A stretch of 64,000 bases of DNA, taken from Rahnella bruchi (GTDB lineage: Bacteria > Pseudomonadota > Gammaproteobacteria > Enterobacterales > Enterobacteriaceae). Location: assembly GCF_003614975.1 (NCBI RefSeq), contig NZ_QZWI01000010.1:120517-184516 (forward strand), in the 5' to 3' direction. The notes beneath the pieces are model-generated. The model searched no databases, was not told the DNA's origin, and was given only the letters and a program-made list of their open reading frames with translations. Below, piece after piece: positions 19,481 through 28,233 of the stretch. Every line of letters starts with the position of its first letter. Within the stretch, counting starts at the first letter, position 1. The position numbers and the translations under genes are program-made.

Positions 19481-20911
19481 ATGGCTGACGTTAAGAAATT
19501 GACTTTTATCGAAAAACTGGGTTTTGGTATGGGGGATGCCGCATGCGGCATCGTTTATTCTTCCGTCACGATGTTTCTTACTTACTTTTATACCGACATT
19601 TACGGAATTTCTGCCGCCGCCGTCGGGGTCATGTTTCTGGTGACGCGCATTCTTGATGCGGTCAGCGATCCGCTAACCGGGATCGTTGCCGATCGCGTGA
19701 AAACACGATGGGGACATTTTCGCCCCTGGCTGATTTGGTTTGCCATCCCTTATGCAGTATTGGCGGTCATGACCTTTACCACGCCTGACTTCGGGCACTC
19801 CGGCAAGCTGCTTTACGCCTATATTACCTATTCGCTGCTCATGCTGTGTTACACCTTTATCAATATTCCTTACTGCGCCCTGGGCGGCGTCATCACGAGT
19901 GATGATAAAGACCGACTGTCGGCACAATCGTATCGTTTTACCATTTCATCACTGGCAGGATTACTGGTCTCTGTCGGGACACTGTGGCTGGTGGACTATT
20001 TTGGTAAAGAAAACCTCCAGGCCGGTTATCAGGCCACAATGGCGGTGATGGGGGCCATCGCCATATGCATGCTGGTGTTTTGTTTTTGTTTCACCAAAGA
20101 GCGAATTACTGCTGAAGATACCCGCGAGGCGTCGGTACTCAGTGACCTGAAAAATCTGCTGGGGAATGACCAGTGGCGCATCGTTGCGATTATTACCTTT
20201 TTCTCCAGCATGGCGGGTGTAATGCGCAGTTCTGCAACGCTGTATTACGCAACGTACCTGATGCTGGATAAGGGGCAAAGCGTGGTGAGTGGCACAGCGA
20301 TGAAAAGTACCTTTATCACCACCAGCGTCGTCGGGACGATTTTTGGGGCGATGGCGGCAGGCTATTTTGCCAAACGTTTCAGCACGTTGGGGATGTTTAA
20401 AAGTATTAACCTGTTGCTGGTCGTGGCAGGAGGTGTGATGTTCTTTGTACCACCAAAATTTCTTCCCGTGATTTTCCCCCTGTACTTCATCATTGGTTTT
20501 TTACACCAAATGTATCAGCCCTTTAAATGGAACATGATGGCTAATGCGGCAGACTATGGTGAATGGAAAACGGGAAGACGTATCACGGGCCTCTCATTTT
20601 CAGGCAACTTGTTCGCATTAAAACTGGGCATGGCCTTTGCTGGCGCTTTTGTCGGGTTCTCACTCGGCTGGTTTGGCTATCATGCCGGGGCGGAAACACA
20701 AACCGCGCTGGCGACGACAGGCATCATTGGCCTGCTGACGGTCGGCCCTTCCATTTCGTATCTGATCCTCTATTTCCTTGCACGTTTCTACAAACTTGAT
20801 GATACGACCATGAAGAAAATTCAAACCGATTTGGCTTCTCGAAGTGCAGAAATCAGCCGTGAGCAAGAAAACAACGCCGGAGGTCTTGCACCAGTGATGG
20901 CCGTTAAATGA
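19481..20911 (+). CDS. Xyloside/xylooligosaccharide:cation symporter (GPH family)
   Basis: Inner-membrane symporter of 476 residues in the glycoside-pentoside-hexuronide family, close to XynP/YagG types. Twelve membrane segments are expected; the family start is seen in KLGFGMGDAACGIVYSSVTMFLTYFYTDIYG and the loop motif in DPLTGIVADRVKTRWGHFRPWL. I prefer the ATG at 19481 (MADVKKLTF), with ATGGAG upstream, over an ATG six codons earlier. The stop overlaps the region just before the GH43 gene, so uptake and hydrolysis of short xylans are co-transcribed. Confidence 0.9.
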   Translation: MADVKKLTFIEKLGFGMGDAACGIVYSSVTMFLTYFYTDIYGISAAAVGVMFLVTRILDAVSDPLTGIVADRVKTRWGHFRPWLIWFAIPYAVLAVMTFTTPDFGHSGKLLYAYITYSLLMLCYTFINIPYCALGGVITSDDKDRLSAQSYRFTISSLAGLLVSVGTLWLVDYFGKENLQAGYQATMAVMGAIAICMLVFCFCFTKERITAEDTREASVLSDLKNLLGNDQWRIVAIITFFSSMAGVMRSSATLYYATYLMLDKGQSVVSGTAMKSTFITTSVVGTIFGAMAAGYFAKRFSTLGMFKSINLLLVVAGGVMFFVPPKFLPVIFPLYFIIGFLHQMYQPFKWNMMANAADYGEWKTGRRITGLSFSGNLFALKLGMAFAGAFVGFSLGWFGYHAGAETQTALATTGIIGLLTVGPSISYLILYFLARFYKLDDTTMKKIQTDLASRSAEISREQENNAGGLAPVMAVK

Positions 20912-20925
20912 AGGAGGAAAACTGT

Positions 20926-22491
20926 ATGGAACTAATCAGCACATCCGGATGGGTACCGGACTGCGGCGAGGGGTTATACCAGAACCCTGTTCTGTATGCA
21001 GACTATTCAGACCCGGATATTGTTTGTGTGGAGAACGATGTGTACATGGTGGCCTCCAGTTTTAACCATATTCCGGGGCTACCGGTCCTGCATTCTAAAG
21101 ACCTGGTCAATTGGACCCTTGTGAATCACGTCGTGCCACGAATCAATAATGTGCACTACGACCAGGTTCAGCCGGGTAAAGGGATTTGGGCACCCAGCAT
21201 TCGTTATCATAACGGTCTGTTCTGGGTATTTTACAGCATGCCGGACGAAGGCATTTTTATGTCTTTTGCACAGGATCCGACGAAAGAGTGGAGCGAGCCG
21301 CATTGTATTAAAGCCGTGAAAGGTTGGATCGATCCCTGTCCGTTTTGGGATGACAATGGCCGCGCCTGGCTGGTCCATGCGTTCGCCTACAGCCGTTCCG
21401 GTATCAAACATCAGTTGCAGCTTTGCGAAATGGCTCCCGATGCGACATCTCTTCTGGATGAAGGCAGGATCCTCTTTGATGGCACCATCTCGCACCCGAC
21501 ACTTGAAGGCCCCAAAGTGTACCGGCGCCATGAGTGGTATTACATTTTTGCGCCTGCTGGGGGCGTAGAAAGCGGCTGGCAGACGGTATTACGGTCGCGT
21601 CACATCACCGGTCCCTATGAGGCACGTGATGTGCTGCATCAGGGCAACTCAAAAGTGAACGGTCCGCATCAGGGTGGATGGGTAGAGCTCAAAAACGGGG
21701 AATGCTGGTTTATGCATTTTCAGGAAGCTGCGCATGCGGGGCGTATTGTGCATCTGCAACCCATGCGCTGGCGGGAAGATGGATGGCCCGAAATCGGGGA
21801 AAATATCAATCGTGAAGGGCTCGGGCAGCCGGTAATGATTCATCAAAAACCCGCTATCCATTTACCCGTAACCCCCTGCATTCCCCAGACCTCGGATGAC
21901 TTCTTAAAGGGTGAGTATGGCCTGCAGTGGCAATGGCAGGCGAATCCGCAAGATAACTGGAGGGTTTCATCCCCCATGGGATTGCAACTCACGTGCTGTC
22001 TTCTGGGGCCGCGAGGTTTGTATGATACACCGCAACTTTTATTGCAAAAGTTCTCTGCGCCGGCTTTTACCGCGATAACGCGTCTTGAACCGCATTTCCA
22101 CCATACTGGCGAACAAAGTGGTTTGATTGTCTATGGCGAAAGGTATGGTGCAGTTTCTGTATGTCAGCAGGAGGAGGCCAGGGTGCTGGTATTCGATTTC
22201 GGATGGATGAGCGATAAGGGTGTGCTGAGCCAGAAAAGGATCCTATTGGAAACGTTGAAAGAAGTTAAGCCGGTATTTCTCAAGGCAGAAATTTTTCCAC
22301 GCGGAGTTTGTCACTTTGCATTCCGGCAAGATGACAGGGATGTGTGGAAGGGTATCAGTCCCCCATTTTCAGCCTCGGCAGGAAAGTGGGTCGGCGCGAA
22401 AATTGGCATTTTTGCAGCCTCAGCGACGGAGAATTCAGCCCCAGGCTATGGCGCATTTTCGTATTTTCATATCAGCGGGATGTCGTCCTAA
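20926..22491 (+). CDS. Beta-xylosidase, glycoside hydrolase family 43
   Basis: Cytoplasmic enzyme of 521 residues that releases xylose (and possibly arabinose) from imported oligosaccharides. The five-blade propeller domain fills roughly residues 15-310: YSDPDI with the catalytic base Asp, KGWIDPCPFWDDNG with the pKa-modulating Asp, and TLEGPKVYRR with the acid Glu. A C-terminal beta-sandwich follows (about residues 330-520), as in XynB/YagH. It has no signal peptide. The strong ribosome-binding site AAGGAGGAAAA decides the ATG at 20926. Confidence 0.92.
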   Translation: MELISTSGWVPDCGEGLYQNPVLYADYSDPDIVCVENDVYMVASSFNHIPGLPVLHSKDLVNWTLVNHVVPRINNVHYDQVQPGKGIWAPSIRYHNGLFWVFYSMPDEGIFMSFAQDPTKEWSEPHCIKAVKGWIDPCPFWDDNGRAWLVHAFAYSRSGIKHQLQLCEMAPDATSLLDEGRILFDGTISHPTLEGPKVYRRHEWYYIFAPAGGVESGWQTVLRSRHITGPYEARDVLHQGNSKVNGPHQGGWVELKNGECWFMHFQEAAHAGRIVHLQPMRWREDGWPEIGENINREGLGQPVMIHQKPAIHLPVTPCIPQTSDDFLKGEYGLQWQWQANPQDNWRVSSPMGLQLTCCLLGPRGLYDTPQLLLQKFSAPAFTAITRLEPHFHHTGEQSGLIVYGERYGAVSVCQQEEARVLVFDFGWMSDKGVLSQKRILLETLKEVKPVFLKAEIFPRGVCHFAFRQDDRDVWKGISPPFSASAGKWVGAKIGIFAASATENSAPGYGAFSYFHISGMSS

Positions 22492-22514
22492 ATATCAGAG
22501 ACTGCCGAGTAGGT

Positions 22515-22546
22515 CACCAGGGTGCGTTGACCACCCTGGTGTTTCT
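22515..22546 (+). terminator. Terminator between GH43 and AraC genes
   Basis: A perfect 10-bp stem (CACCAGGGTG / CACCCTGGTG) with a 7-base loop and a short T run, placed between convergent genes. It can end transcripts from the left and perhaps, less well, from the right. Confidence 0.7.
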
Positions 22547-22568
22547 GCCGGTCATTTTCAGACCACGT

Positions 22569-23366
22569 TTAACTCTGCCCTGCGTACTCGGTAGGAGCCA
22601 CACCTAATATGGTTTTAAAGGAATAGCTAAAGGCGGCTGTGCTTGAATAGCCCATTTCAAGGGCAATAGTGGTAACACTTTTATTCTGCTTGAGCATAAT
22701 CACTGACTCAAAAATGCGCATCTTTTGCTTCCAGAGACTGAAAGATAATCCTGTTTCAGTTTTAAATTTTCGGGAAAAGTTACGGGTGGACATTCCCACT
22801 TTGGCGGACCAAATTTCGATGTAATGTTCTGCGCCGGGTGATTCCAGGATGGTACGACACATCTCATTCAGGGCAGGATTTTTCGGCCAGGGAAGCACAA
22901 AGTCCACTTGTGGTAAATTGAAAATGATATCCAGTAGTACACTGACCAGTTTCCCGTCTTTGCCATGCTCGTCGTACAACGCAGGAATAGTTTCTGAGGC
23001 ATGGTGTATCAGCTCTTTTGCCACATCACTGATCGTGACCGCCTGGCACATGGAGATAGTCTCGTCTAAAAGTTCCGTTTCAATATCCAAACTTTCCAGG
23101 AAAACATCATCCATCGCCCATACGGCATGTTCCATATAAGCGGGGATCCAGATACCGTAATGTGAGGGAACAATCCAACAATTATCAGCAGTTTCCAGAC
23201 GCATATTCCCCTTCCGCGCAAAATGAAACTGTGCAAATTCATGCAAATGAGGTGACACACAGGTGTTTGACTCAATTAAATAAGAGCGAAAATGAACAGG
23301 GCGGGGTCCCTTAGACATTGAATAGTGCTCTGGTGAAAGCCAATTTCGGTTTGTGAAGGTTTTCAT
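22569..23366 (-). CDS. AraC-family regulator of xyloside genes
   Basis: Regulator of 265 residues. The N-terminal cupin half (SPHLHEFAQFHFARKGNMRLET, then IPAYMEHAVWAMDD) should bind an effector. The C-terminal half carries two helix-turn-helix motifs (IWSAKVGMSTRNFSRKFKTETG and VTTIALEMGYSSTAAFSYSFK). It is convergent with the symporter/GH43 pair, so it is probably the regulator of that operon; the effector is unknown. Confidence 0.8.
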   Translation of the reverse strand: MKTFTNRNWLSPEHYSMSKGPRPVHFRSYLIESNTCVSPHLHEFAQFHFARKGNMRLETADNCWIVPSHYGIWIPAYMEHAVWAMDDVFLESLDIETELLDETISMCQAVTISDVAKELIHHASETIPALYDEHGKDGKLVSVLLDIIFNLPQVDFVLPWPKNPALNEMCRTILESPGAEHYIEIWSAKVGMSTRNFSRKFKTETGLSFSLWKQKMRIFESVIMLKQNKSVTTIALEMGYSSTAAFSYSFKTILGVAPTEYAGQS

Positions 23367-23534
23367 TGCTCATTTCCCAAGAACATCTTTCATAGACTGC
23401 TTATCGATATAGATTGGCCTCTTATAATAATACATATGCCGTGATTATAGATAATAATAATTCGCATGAAATGTCATGGTCGAAGAAAAGCATCAGCCTT
23501 TATAGAAACAAATTCTTGAATAATCGGAAAAATT

Positions 23535-24674
23535 TTGAAAGGTATTTATTCAATTGCGCAAGAGAGTCAGCATGACTCACAGTATCTCATGGGTAAAGCC
23601 TTTCTTGAGCAGGCAGATATCCAGATAGAGGGTAGTCGACCTTGGGATATCAAAATATGCCACCCAGGCTTCTTCAAGTGCATTATGCAGCAAGGTCTTT
23701 TGGGGTTGGGTGAAAGCTATATGGATGGCTGGTGGGAATGTGAACGCCTGGATATATTTGTCTATAAGTTCCTTTCCGGACAATTAGACGAAGCTTTGCC
23801 CACGCATTTACACGATATTTTGAAGTTCTTTAGTGCCAAACTGTTAAGTATCAGATCTGATGAGAGCAATTTTAAACGGGGCCACAACGACTATGAAATC
23901 GGGGGTGATATTTTTGCCGTCATGCTCGATTCTTATATGCAGTATTCGTGTGGTTGCTGGCGTCAGGCCTCTTGCTTAAACGAAGCTCAAACGGCCAAAT
24001 TAGATATGATGTGCGAAAAGCTTCAGTTAACGCCGGGTATGCGTGTATTAGATATTGGGTGCGGCTGGGGAGGGACGGCTGAGTACATGGCGCGCCATTA
24101 TGACGTCTATGTGGAAGGGATAACTGATTCAACAGAGCAGCAGAAAATAGCTCAAGCACGATGTGAAGGACTTAATGTAACCATCATGTTGGGAGATTTC
24201 CGCGACCCATTTGATGACCAATTTGACCGCATTATTGCTCTGGGCACGCTTCAGAATATCGGTCTGAAGAGCTACCAGACTTTTTTTGAATGGGTCGCTA
24301 ATTGCCTGAGGCCAGATGGACTTTTCCTTTTGCAAAGTATCGGCAGTGGTCAGTTGGTTAACCATATCGGCCCATGGATTAACAAGTATATCTTTCCAGG
24401 AGGATGTTTACCCTCAGGGGAGCAAATCATTCATTCTACCCAACTGTATCTTCACATTGAAGACTGGATTAATTTGGGAGAGGATTATGATAAGACATTT
24501 ATGGCCTGGGAAAAAAGAGTAAACACTGCTTGGCCTGAATTGAGACATCATTACTCACCCAAGTTTAAGCGAATGCTTGATTATTATTTATGCTCCTGTG
24601 CCGGTTTTTTGCGGGCCAGGAAGTTAAATATGTGGGAAGTCGTCTTTAGCCGAAATGATGCTAAAAAAATTTGA
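23535..24674 (+). CDS. Cfa-type protein with altered catalytic site
   Basis: A 379-residue paralogue of cyclopropane-fatty-acyl-phospholipid synthase. The scaffold is kept: LGLGESYMDGWWEC in the N-terminal domain, the SAM loop VLDIGCGWGGTAEYMA, WINKYIFPGGCLPS and a C-terminal CAGFLRARKLNMWEVVF. In E. coli Cfa, a bicarbonate ion is held by Cys139, Glu239, His266 and Tyr317. Here the Cys is kept (YSCGCW), but MFEHVG has become TLQNIG (Glu to Gln) and LLHTIG has become LLQSIG (His to Gln). Normal cyclopropanation is doubtful. The start is uncertain: TTG at 23535 or ATG at 23589. Confidence 0.85.
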   Translation: MKGIYSIAQESQHDSQYLMGKAFLEQADIQIEGSRPWDIKICHPGFFKCIMQQGLLGLGESYMDGWWECERLDIFVYKFLSGQLDEALPTHLHDILKFFSAKLLSIRSDESNFKRGHNDYEIGGDIFAVMLDSYMQYSCGCWRQASCLNEAQTAKLDMMCEKLQLTPGMRVLDIGCGWGGTAEYMARHYDVYVEGITDSTEQQKIAQARCEGLNVTIMLGDFRDPFDDQFDRIIALGTLQNIGLKSYQTFFEWVANCLRPDGLFLLQSIGSGQLVNHIGPWINKYIFPGGCLPSGEQIIHSTQLYLHIEDWINLGEDYDKTFMAWEKRVNTAWPELRHHYSPKFKRMLDYYLCSCAGFLRARKLNMWEVVFSRNDAKKI

Positions 24675-24759
24675 AGTTAAGTGCGTGATGGGTTCTGCAA
24701 TCTTTTTACGCTTCTGGGTATTTACATACAAAGTTTATTTTTACTAAGTAAGAGATATT

Positions 24760-25185
24760 ATGAAATTCACGACGTTATATTCAACTATTATTATCGCCGC
24801 TCTGACCCTGTCCGGCTGCTCCAGTTATAATGCTCTGCACCTGAGTAAGCAGCAGTTGCCGGAGGTTTCAAACCCGACATCCACGCCTTATACCTATTAC
24901 AAAATTGATCCGCCACTTTACAACGGGGATGTCGTGCAATATGAGTTGCAAAACGGATCAAGCGGCACACTGACAGTCAAGAAAACCACCCCTCAGACCC
25001 TCATCAGTGACAAGGGGCTTGTGATTAATTTGTCGGACCTTGCCTCACTTAAGCGCAAGGACATCTCGAAAGGGAAAACTGCCGCCGCTGTCGGCACGGG
25101 AGTGGCCACGACAGTGGTCGTTGCTGCGGTCGTATTTACTGCAGCAGTAGGTGCAGGTTTTGCCGCGATGTTATCCGCAAGCTAA
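24760..25185 (+). CDS. Small lipoprotein of unknown function
   Basis: Protein of 141 residues with a lipoprotein signal: MKFTTLYSTIIIAALTLSGC, where LSGC is the lipobox and Cys20 the lipid anchor. The residue after Cys is Ser, so outer-membrane sorting is expected. The middle part is Lys- and Thr-rich, and the end is a long Ala/Val/Gly stretch (about residues 112-138) that could insert in a membrane. It lies between two Cfa-type genes, so a membrane-related role is possible but unproven. Confidence 0.7.
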   Translation: MKFTTLYSTIIIAALTLSGCSSYNALHLSKQQLPEVSNPTSTPYTYYKIDPPLYNGDVVQYELQNGSSGTLTVKKTTPQTLISDKGLVINLSDLASLKRKDISKGKTAAAVGTGVATTVVVAAVVFTAAVGAGFAAMLSAS

Positions 25186-25262
25186 TGAAGGCAATGAATA
25201 AGCGAGCATTTTGTAATGGTTTAAACGTGTGTTGAGGCAATGGTTTTTCATGTGGCTTGTTA

Positions 25263-25694
25263 ATGAGTAAGTATCTTTTAGCCGGCATATCTTTGTTATC
25301 TATTTTTTCAAATATGACGGCTCTCGCAGTTGAACCCTGTCTGTTTGTCGTTTGTACGCCTGGCAATAGTTTCTCTGATCAGATCAAAGTCCTCGACGAT
25401 GTCTTGCTCAACATGAGCGTGGGTGACACCAGGGAAGATTGCGGACTCGGGCGGGGCGAGGTCTGTAGGGTACGGAAAATAACGGTGGGGCAGCAAAGGG
25501 GGGATATGCGTTTAGTTAATTCCCTAAATGTACCCGTTAAACACATTCCTTACTGTTTACTTCGTTTTCATCCTGTGTACAGAGAGGTCAGCGATGATAT
25601 ATCCGCGGCCAGGCTTCATAAGTATTTCAACGGGATCCATTACTGGCTGCATCTTCGGGGAAGAATTGAAATGATGGTGCATTCATTACATTGA
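25263..25694 (+). CDS. Exported protein of unknown function
   Basis: Protein of 143 residues with a probable signal peptide (MSKYLLAGISLLSIFSNMTALA) followed by EPCLFVVCTPG, two Cys close together, and later DCGLGRGEVCRV. Four Cys in the exported part could form two disulfides. I do not recognise the family. The ATG at 25263 is preferred to a TTG two codons upstream. It abuts the membrane-protein gene downstream. Confidence 0.5.
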   Translation: MSKYLLAGISLLSIFSNMTALAVEPCLFVVCTPGNSFSDQIKVLDDVLLNMSVGDTREDCGLGRGEVCRVRKITVGQQRGDMRLVNSLNVPVKHIPYCLLRFHPVYREVSDDISAARLHKYFNGIHYWLHLRGRIEMMVHSLH

Positions 25695-25747
25695 TGAGCA
25701 AGAATGGTTCTGGTCCGGATATTTGCGTTACGTTGGAGTCGGGTAAG

Positions 25748-26179
25748 ATGAAAGTGGAATTGAATAAGAGTACAGCCGAGAGGGTTTTTCATGCCGTTCT
25801 TTTTGAATTGCTGGGGAATGTTGTCATCGCTCTCTTTCTTTCAAGCCTCCTTAAGGTGTCTATATTACAATCCGGCAAACTATCTGTGACCTCTGCGGTC
25901 ACTGCAACAGTTTGGAACTACGTGTTTAATAAGTGTTTTGATGCAATTCAAAAACATTACTTATTCGAAAGAAGCTTTATCGTGAGGATTTTGCATGCCG
26001 TGATTTTTGAACTCGTACTTGTTCTTTCCCTCACCCCTGTTGCGATGTTCCTGCTCCAGTTATCTTTAGTAAAGGCTTTCATGGTTGAAATAGGGTTAAT
26101 ATTTGTGTTTCTTCCCTACACACTACTCTTTAACTGGTCTTATGATTATATACGTTGGCGTTTTGTGGTAAGTGAATAA
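25748..26179 (+). CDS. PACE-family (chlorhexidine/biocide) transporter-like protein
   Basis: Membrane protein of 143 residues with four segments arranged as two repeats. Each repeat begins with a pattern like R-hHAVhFE (RVFHAVLFEL near residue 12 and RILHAVIFEL near 80), and the first ends with NYVFNKCFDAI, the second with NWSYDYIRW. This is the bacterial transmembrane pair layout of PACE efflux proteins such as AceI; Glu in the first helix carries protons in AceI. The substrate here is unknown. I chose the ATG at 25748 to match family length; an earlier ATG at 25694 is possible. Confidence 0.8.
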   Translation: MKVELNKSTAERVFHAVLFELLGNVVIALFLSSLLKVSILQSGKLSVTSAVTATVWNYVFNKCFDAIQKHYLFERSFIVRILHAVIFELVLVLSLTPVAMFLLQLSLVKAFMVEIGLIFVFLPYTLLFNWSYDYIRWRFVVSE

Positions 26180-26295
26180 ACAGGCTTTTTGATACGGAGA
26201 AGCTATAACCGGGTTTTAACTTTTTTAAATGTAATACTTGTAAAACTGCCATTATTAGAATTAATTTTTTTGGTGAAATTTATGAGGTTGCCTAT

Positions 26296-26640
26296 ATGAA
26301 TGACTTATCCATTCTTAAACAAAAAGCCAGCGTGCTGGAGAGGAAAGGGCTATTTCGACGAGCAATATTAGTCTGGCAGGAAATTTCTCTGGGCCAAACA
26401 TTTAGCCAGTATGAGAGAGAGTTGGCGTTAATCCACTTAAAACGCCTTTCAACCATCATTGATAAAAAAGCCGCCAGGCAGAGAGAAGGTTTAAAGATCT
26501 TTCCTGATAGATATAAAAACATCGCAGAAGATAAAGATAAAATAATCCAATTGCTTCATCAAGGGGTCAGCGCAAAGGAAATACAACACCTCACCCAGCG
26601 CTCACGAGATTTTATCTATAATTGCAAAAGAAATTCATGA
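26296..26640 (+). CDS. PerC-like transcriptional regulator
   Basis: Cytoplasmic protein of 114 residues resembling the PerC family of small regulators. The N-terminal LKQKASVLERKGLFRRAILVWQEIS is the family core; the C-terminal part (IIQLLHQGVSAKEIQHLTQRSRDFIYNCKR) looks like a helix-turn-helix. PerC-type proteins are often plasmid- or island-borne and control virulence or surface genes. It sits 34 bases before the second cfa gene on the same strand, so it may control that transcript or the fimbrial genes further on. Confidence 0.65.
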   Translation: MNDLSILKQKASVLERKGLFRRAILVWQEISLGQTFSQYERELALIHLKRLSTIIDKKAARQREGLKIFPDRYKNIAEDKDKIIQLLHQGVSAKEIQHLTQRSRDFIYNCKRNS

Positions 26641-26674
26641 TTTTGTATAACGTAATATATTAAAAGGCACGCGC

Positions 26675-27817
26675 ATGAAGAAGAAGATGATTTTACCGAA
26701 GGACTTTAATCAATGGCAAAGAATCTGCCGGGAGCTTCTTAATGAAGCGGGTATCGAGATTGACGGGGATAAACCCTACGATATTCATGTTAAAAATCCA
26801 AAATTTTATAAGCGCGTGTTAAAAAAAGGTTCTCTGGGTCTGGGTGAAAGCTATATGGATGGCTGGTGGGAGTGCTCCCAATTAGATGTCTTTTTTACAA
26901 AAATCATCAATGCTGATTTGCAATCCCGTGTGCCTGAAAATTTGAAGGACATTATTCGTGTTGCAGGCGCACGATTCATCAATTTCCAGTCCAAAAAAGG
27001 GGCGTTGAAAGTAGGTAAAGAACATTATGATCTCGGTAATGATCTTTTCTGTCTCATGCTCGACCCCTGGATGCAATACTCCTGCGGTTATTGGAAGAAT
27101 GCAGAAAATGTCTACCAGGCCCAGCAGAACAAATTGAAGCTGATTTGTGAAAAGTTAAAACTAAAACCAGGAATGAGCCTACTGGATATCGGTTGCGGCT
27201 GGGGTGGGCTTGCCGCATACGCGGCTGAACATTATGGCGCCAAAGTGACAGGAATTACGATATCAGCAGAACAACAAAAAATGGCCCAAACGCGTTGCTC
27301 CAGTCTGGATGTTGAAATCCTTTTGCAGGATTACAGGGAACTTGACAGAAAATTCGACCGCATTGTCTCTGTCGGGATGTTCGAGCACGTGGGGCCTAAA
27401 AACTATGCAACGTATTTCGATGTCGTAAACAGAAATTTGAAACCTGAGGGCATCTTCTTATTGCATACCATTGGCGCAAACAAAACCGATTTCAATGTCG
27501 ATCCCTGGATCAACAAGTATATCTTCCCAAATGGATGTTTACCTTCTCTTGCTCATATTGCCGCGGCAAGTGAACGGCATTTTGTGACGGAGGACGTTCA
27601 TAATTTCGGTCAGGACTATGATAAAACATTAATGGCATGGTGTGAGCGTTTTTTAGCGTCATGGAATACCATTGAAGATAACTACTCAGAAAGATTTAAA
27701 CGTATGTTTGTTTATTATTTAAACTCCTGCGCCGGTGCCTTTCGCGCTCGTGATATTCAACTCTGGCAGGTGGTCTTTTCAAGAGGGACGATGGGAGGCT
27801 TGACCGTTCCACGTTAA
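26675..27817 (+). CDS. cfa: Cyclopropane-fatty-acyl-phospholipid synthase
   Basis: Membrane-associated enzyme of 380 residues that uses SAM to turn cis double bonds of phospholipid acyl chains into cyclopropane rings, a change linked with acid and stationary-phase stress. It keeps all key features: LGLGESYMDGWWEC, HYDLGNDLF, YSCGYW (Cys), SAM loop LLDIGCGWGGLAAYAA, SVGMFEHVGPKNY (Glu), LLHTIG (His), and CAGAFRARDIQLWQVVFSRG. It is about as close to E. coli Cfa as any enterobacterial version. The usual chromosomal copy is expected elsewhere, so this is likely an extra gene. Compare the altered paralogue at 23535-24674. Confidence 0.93.
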   Translation: MKKKMILPKDFNQWQRICRELLNEAGIEIDGDKPYDIHVKNPKFYKRVLKKGSLGLGESYMDGWWECSQLDVFFTKIINADLQSRVPENLKDIIRVAGARFINFQSKKGALKVGKEHYDLGNDLFCLMLDPWMQYSCGYWKNAENVYQAQQNKLKLICEKLKLKPGMSLLDIGCGWGGLAAYAAEHYGAKVTGITISAEQQKMAQTRCSSLDVEILLQDYRELDRKFDRIVSVGMFEHVGPKNYATYFDVVNRNLKPEGIFLLHTIGANKTDFNVDPWINKYIFPNGCLPSLAHIAAASERHFVTEDVHNFGQDYDKTLMAWCERFLASWNTIEDNYSERFKRMFVYYLNSCAGAFRARDIQLWQVVFSRGTMGGLTVPR

Positions 27818-28233
27818 TAAAAATGCACTATCAAACCCGCATAATGAGGTTAACCATTCACACGGTAAAACCAATAACGGACCTTATGCTTTTTATTTAT
27901 GCCAGTACTCAAATTGTCACTCCCTGCTGAAACCTACCATTTCGATAGTGGGTGAATCAGAACACAACCATCGAAGAAGGGGCGGAGATTTCCGCCCTTA
28001 AATGGATGACTTTTTTGACACAAAGGCCACAGAAATAGTTAACCAGGCCCGCAGAAAAGTAATTTTTTAACAACTTCATTAAAACAATGTAGACATGAAT
28101 TTTCGGATCACGGTGAGGACTTTTTCTTGGATGCAGTAACTGATTTATGGCTGAGAAATGCCACATGAGATATCAAAATCAATAAAACGTGATGGCTTTT
28201 TGAAACATCCCCTCCTTTTTGCACGGAGATACC
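27818..28233. other. Intergenic region with one hairpin
   Basis: About 415 bases without a supported gene. A 7-bp stem (GGGCGGA / TCCGCCC, loop GATT, 27980-27997) lies about 160 bases after cfa and may be its transcript end, although there is no T tract. Confidence 0.35.
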
